From positions 66,703,454 through 66,767,453 of the forward strand of contig OX388345.1 in NCBI GenBank assembly GCA_947579665.1: DNA of 64,000 nt, read 5' to 3'. The stretch comes from Sympetrum striolatum (lineage: Eukaryota; Arthropoda; Insecta; Odonata; Libellulidae). Below, piece after piece: positions 60,365-64,000 of this stretch (its first letter is position 1; each line of letters starts with the position of its first letter). A program made the translations under genes and the position numbers. The notes beneath the pieces are model-generated. The model saw only the letters and a list, made by a program, of their open reading frames with translations. It did not search any database and had not been told where the DNA came from.

Positions 60365-63080
60365 AATCACTTCCAATATAGAACTAATTAATCTCGTAGA
60401 TCACGAAAACGAAAACATCGATTAATTGCGACCCGAAAAAGTCTAACCCTTGACCCAGGCATAACCTTATCAGTATTTCGCATGGGTGGCAAACAATAAT
60501 CGGCCGAGCGGACCGAAAACTCAAACCACTTCTGTTCCTCCCAAAAACTATCACCATAGGATGTGAATGCGATTCCGGATGTGATTTCACTGACTCTCTC
60601 CAACGCGATACAAATAGGCTGAAAAATAAACAATTCTCTCTGGCCGTGCATTGTTAGCGAAGGTCGGTTGCAGCGAATAATGACTCGCAAAATGGTAATA
60701 TCGAGGCAGTCTTTCCGATGTAAATTTTTGGTCCCGCCGGGATATAAGAGCTTGCAAAAATACAGAGAGGATGGGATGCTGAAGATGAGGTCACGAGAGG
60801 AAATTTCAAGGTCGAATGGGTGTGGGGTGGAAAGGGAAGACCTTTAAGTTGACCCGGTCAAAAAATACGGAAATTTCCGAAAAGATTTTTAAGTTGGTTA
60901 CATAAAAGTATCTTACCACGGAGAAGAGCCTGACATATTGTTGCGGTGATTTATCGTTTCAAATTGACATATTAATGTAGAATTGCGAGATGACAGTTCT
61001 AAATAAGTTTAAAAAAAGAACATATAATATACATATAAGAAAATTAAGGCAGATTTAGTGAGACAAAACAGTTTCTAGAAGAGTCGTTTAAAAATAAGCC
61101 TGTTTTGAAGCAATGCGAAGTAAGATTGTTACTTCCGGAAACAATTAAATTGCTGCAAATTAACAAATGTAATTTTTTGAGAGGTGCATTTTATAAGGAA
61201 TTAAGTCTGCAACTCAGGAATAAATTTGAAAATTGACCGACCCTGGAATCGTTTTAGTGACAAAAGGTTTTGCATGAGTTTTAAATACCTCAACGAATTT
61301 GATTACTGAAAAGATTTACGTCTGTATTACACCGTTAACATTTGATTAATTTTTCAAGCGATGATTAACGATAACGGAGGCTAAGTAAAATGCTGCAGTT
61401 AACTAATGTATCTATTTTGTGAGTAAGATGTTTAGAGTTGAGGTTATGGATAAAAGTCACAGATGTGATCAAGACATAATGGAGTGCGACAAAAGATTTT
61501 CTGATTAAAAAAACAAAACTAGAACTTCGCTGTTAACATAATAAGCATAACTTTTCACTATGTTTAGTAGAGTAAGTGATAAATTTGACAAATTATACGT
61601 ATGCAAATATTTATACAAGGAAGTATTAGTATTTTGGCAGCTTTTGTTAGTTTCATAGTAGTGCATAGCATAATTAAAAGTATTCGATTCTCGATTGGCT
61701 ATCCAAAGAACATCCTCATAATTGAAGAAAATAATTAATGATCAGAAGGTTGTTACATTATTACAGATAATAATTTCAACAGTTTCGATAGAGACTTTAA
61801 ACAGGTATATGTTTTTAGATAATCTAGAAGTTTATTCGTTTTTATTCATGACCATTTTCAAATCTTACTGTGTTGCTCGGGAAAGGTAATGAATGTTATT
61901 CTGTACATTTTATTAGCCCCCAAACATTCGAAAGTTATAATTAAATTAGGTTTATATCCTTGCAAGAAATTCTAGAGCTGATTATTTTCTCTATATTTAT
62001 AAAATACTATCAATTTTTGGTACGACATTTCGCGTGGGATTTTCGAGTGTTTTTTGATGTACCGTCAACTTCCTGACAGCGTGGAAAATTAGCCTCTCAT
62101 TTCGGCCTTTAGATCTTCGATAGAAAGTCGAGGTTGAAATGGACCGAAAAATTATCCCGTTGAAAAAATCTCCATCGTTATTTGACATGGCTTGTCGGCG
62201 GTTTAATTTATTTTGCGATGGAAATTCTAGAAGCTTCTCGACTTGAAGCGCGGTCAGGTGGACTGTTAAATATGTTGCCGGTGAAAGTTTGGAGCAACGA
62301 CGGGTCTCTCGTCTCTGTTCGTGGGAAAAAAGACAAAAATCATTTTAGGAATGGAGGGCGTTGAAATTGATTGTATACATACGTACCAGGAAGGAGGCAA
62401 GGTTTATTGAACTTCGGGTATCCAGGAGAAAATCGTTGCTCGTAATAATCAAAATAAGGAAGGAGAGACTTATATTAATTTAGCACGATAGGTCTTGCGA
62501 CCAGGAATAAACATAAGAATATACGAAAATGAAAAATTTCCTACAAAATTGAAATCTAAAGTCAGAAAATTTCCTTCTTCCTGTCCGAGTTCCTTTGGAA
62601 AACTAAGGAAGATTTTCCTGTAAAGTTACATCAGAATTGTCTTAGAAAACATCTATTTCTCTATCAACTGTGTAAAACATATGCAATCCTCATGAATCAG
62701 GTATCAATTATCTAAGAACTATTGGCATCAACTATTATTCCGATCATATGAAACTAATAATCATTTATGTAAACATAGATAACATTTGTGATTTAATTAA
62801 TACAATACTTTTAATGCTCAATCGTACTAGAAACACACTTAATATTTATACATAACATGCATGGTTGATTTATAATCCATAATCCATAATGCATATCAAT
62901 ATATATAATAGGTGTGCATTTGAATCTTCATAAATTATTCTGATGGAACGATTGCAATTCTTAGGATGTTCTGAAATGTAAGAGAGAATATTCTTCGTAG
63001 AGTATAAGTAACATAATGTAATAGCTGCAAGAATTCCATCTTTCGGTTAGAACCTTCACTAAAATTCTCATAAGAACATT
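60365..63080. other. Spacer, no gene recognised
   Basis: CpG-containing patches at 60420-60720 and 62030-62370 alternate with A/T-rich DNA. No frame on either strand shows a recognisable domain. Confidence 0.45.
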
Positions 63081-63089
63081 CTCAAAGAA

Positions 63090-63345
63090 GCTTCTTTATT
63101 CCTTTGTCAATATCCTCTCCCTTTATAACATCGAGCATCTTCTGTCTCTCCGTCGTTTTCCTGATTTCCCCCTTAAATATCATTTTAGCAATCTATCTCC
63201 TCTGACACGCCCACATCATCTTCCCGAGTCGTATTTCTATGATCCAAACCCTTTTTCTCCCATGACTTTCACCGCTTCCCCAATTGTTTTCCTATCATTC
63301 CAATTTACTTTTTTGGGCTCCGCCAAACCCACATTTCGAAGGCCC
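63090..63345 (-). pseudogene. LINE reverse-transcriptase C-terminal fossil
   Basis: On the minus strand, starting near 63343, AFEMWVWRSPKK can be read, then after a one-base frameshift VNWNDRKTIGEAVKVMG. Further down come MMWACQRR, IFKGEIRKT and RQKMLDVIKGEDI, separated by stops. This order (FEMWVWRR, W-x-D, then a basic RQ-K-M segment) is characteristic of the C-terminal end of many non-LTR retrotransposon ORF2 proteins. Frameshifts and stops show the copy is dead. The clade cannot be decided by eye. Confidence 0.72.
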
Positions 63346-63600
63346 CCAATTGTGTGATGTCCTCCTTCTTTCAAGGGGCAACTTTGCCGCCTACGCAACA
63401 CTGTTCAGCTGAGGGTTCTCTGTAAACGTCCAGATGAGCAACCTCCTCTGCTCGAAGTGGGTTTCGGTTCGCACTTGGCGTGGGCAAAACTTTTCCATTA
63501 CCGGTAGGTAGGAAGGGCCAGGCGCTGGAGTCTATCCATCGGCATGAAGGCACAATATAAATGCACTGACATAAATTGCTCACGGGATAAATTTACGGGA
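63346..63600 (-). other. GC-richer segment next to the LINE fossil, possibly part of the same or another repeat
   Basis: A 70-codon minus-strand frame (63371-63583) containing LPTPSANRNPLRAEEVAHLD is unusually free of low complexity. It is not the sequence expected just upstream of the LINE C-terminus, so it may be an unrelated repeat or the edge of a rearrangement. No function is assigned. Confidence 0.3.
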
Positions 63601-64000
63601 TGTTGCTAAATTTGCTTAAACATAAGTTTTGGTTTAATGAGTGCTGAAACAAACTTCAATTTTATCAATCATCACTATTACCACAATCATTATGCAACCG
63701 CATACGCAATGGAAAAAAGGCAAAAAGTAGGAAAAATATCGACTATAATAACATTAATTATATATTATAATATACAATTAAAAGAAAATACTTAAATATA
63801 TTAATATTTTTAAGCATTTCGTAAGATAAAATTTATGGAGGGGGTCGTTATTTGTGGAGTTTGGACATCCCGTTAAGTAAAACACAAGATTTCGTATCAA
63901 TAGAGAATGTAATATAATTTAATAATCAACAGGAATAGAATTCTATATCTGCGGTTTAATATTTTATTTCTGTGAATATTATTTAATGAATATTTTGTCG
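63601..64000. other. AT-rich spacer, no gene recognised
   Basis: A/T-rich sequence with TATATTATAATATA near 63761-63774. No repeats or frames of note before the window ends. Confidence 0.5.

Overview
The window looks like AT-rich, gene-poor nuclear DNA from an arthropod, probably an insect. There is no operon structure, no run of long ORFs and no ribosome-binding sites. Instead it holds one short exon with splice signals, one nuclear tRNA gene, and the remains of most eukaryotic transposon classes (tRNA-derived SINEs, a LINE fossil, a solo LTR, and Tigger/pogo-like, piggyBac-like and hAT-like non-autonomous DNA elements). The insect assignment rests on the transporter exon and on repeat style. 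It is an inference.

Only two genes are supported. (1) A 191-bp internal exon on the minus strand (12693-12883) encodes the variable N-terminal tail and first transmembrane segment of an SLC6 (sodium:neurotransmitter symporter) protein. It has a good acceptor but a non-canonical GC donor. No other exon of the gene was recognised, so its introns are long. (2) An intact tRNA-Glu(CTC) lies at 9321-9392 on the plus strand, with a T6 terminator. If the transporter gene continues to the left, this tRNA sits inside one of its introns or in its 3' flank, on the opposite strand.

Layout. 1-9.3 kb: AT-rich spacer with a tRNA-derived SINE (3.6 kb) and diverged tandem duplications (4.1-6.2 kb). 9.3-13 kb: tRNA-Glu and the SLC6 exon. 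13-18.2 kb: a probable retroposon 3' end, a 14-15-bp minisatellite, a 93-bp inverted repeat, a SINE, and a 728-bp solo LTR with a 4-bp target duplication. 18.2-26.8 kb: the most repeat-rich part. It has a hAT-like element between long direct repeats, retroposon 3' ends, hammerhead-like motifs, and two arrays of period exactly 15 bp. 26.8-40.7 kb: mostly unrecognised spacer, with a hAT-like terminus at 33.0 kb and a retroposon at 35.1 kb. 40.7-51.4 kb: a Tigger/pogo-like element, a 248-bp tandem duplication, a promoter-like CpG-containing patch with a palindromic kappaB site, two SINEs and a piggyBac-like MITE. 51.4-64 kb: spacer with CpG-containing patches, one promoter-like, a 157-bp tandem duplication and a minus-strand LINE fossil.

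No new multi-gene system is visible. The observations most worth following are the GC donor of the transporter exon, the hAT-like element flanked by 63-65-bp direct repeats, the 15-bp-period arrays that stay open in one frame, and the hammerhead-like cores.
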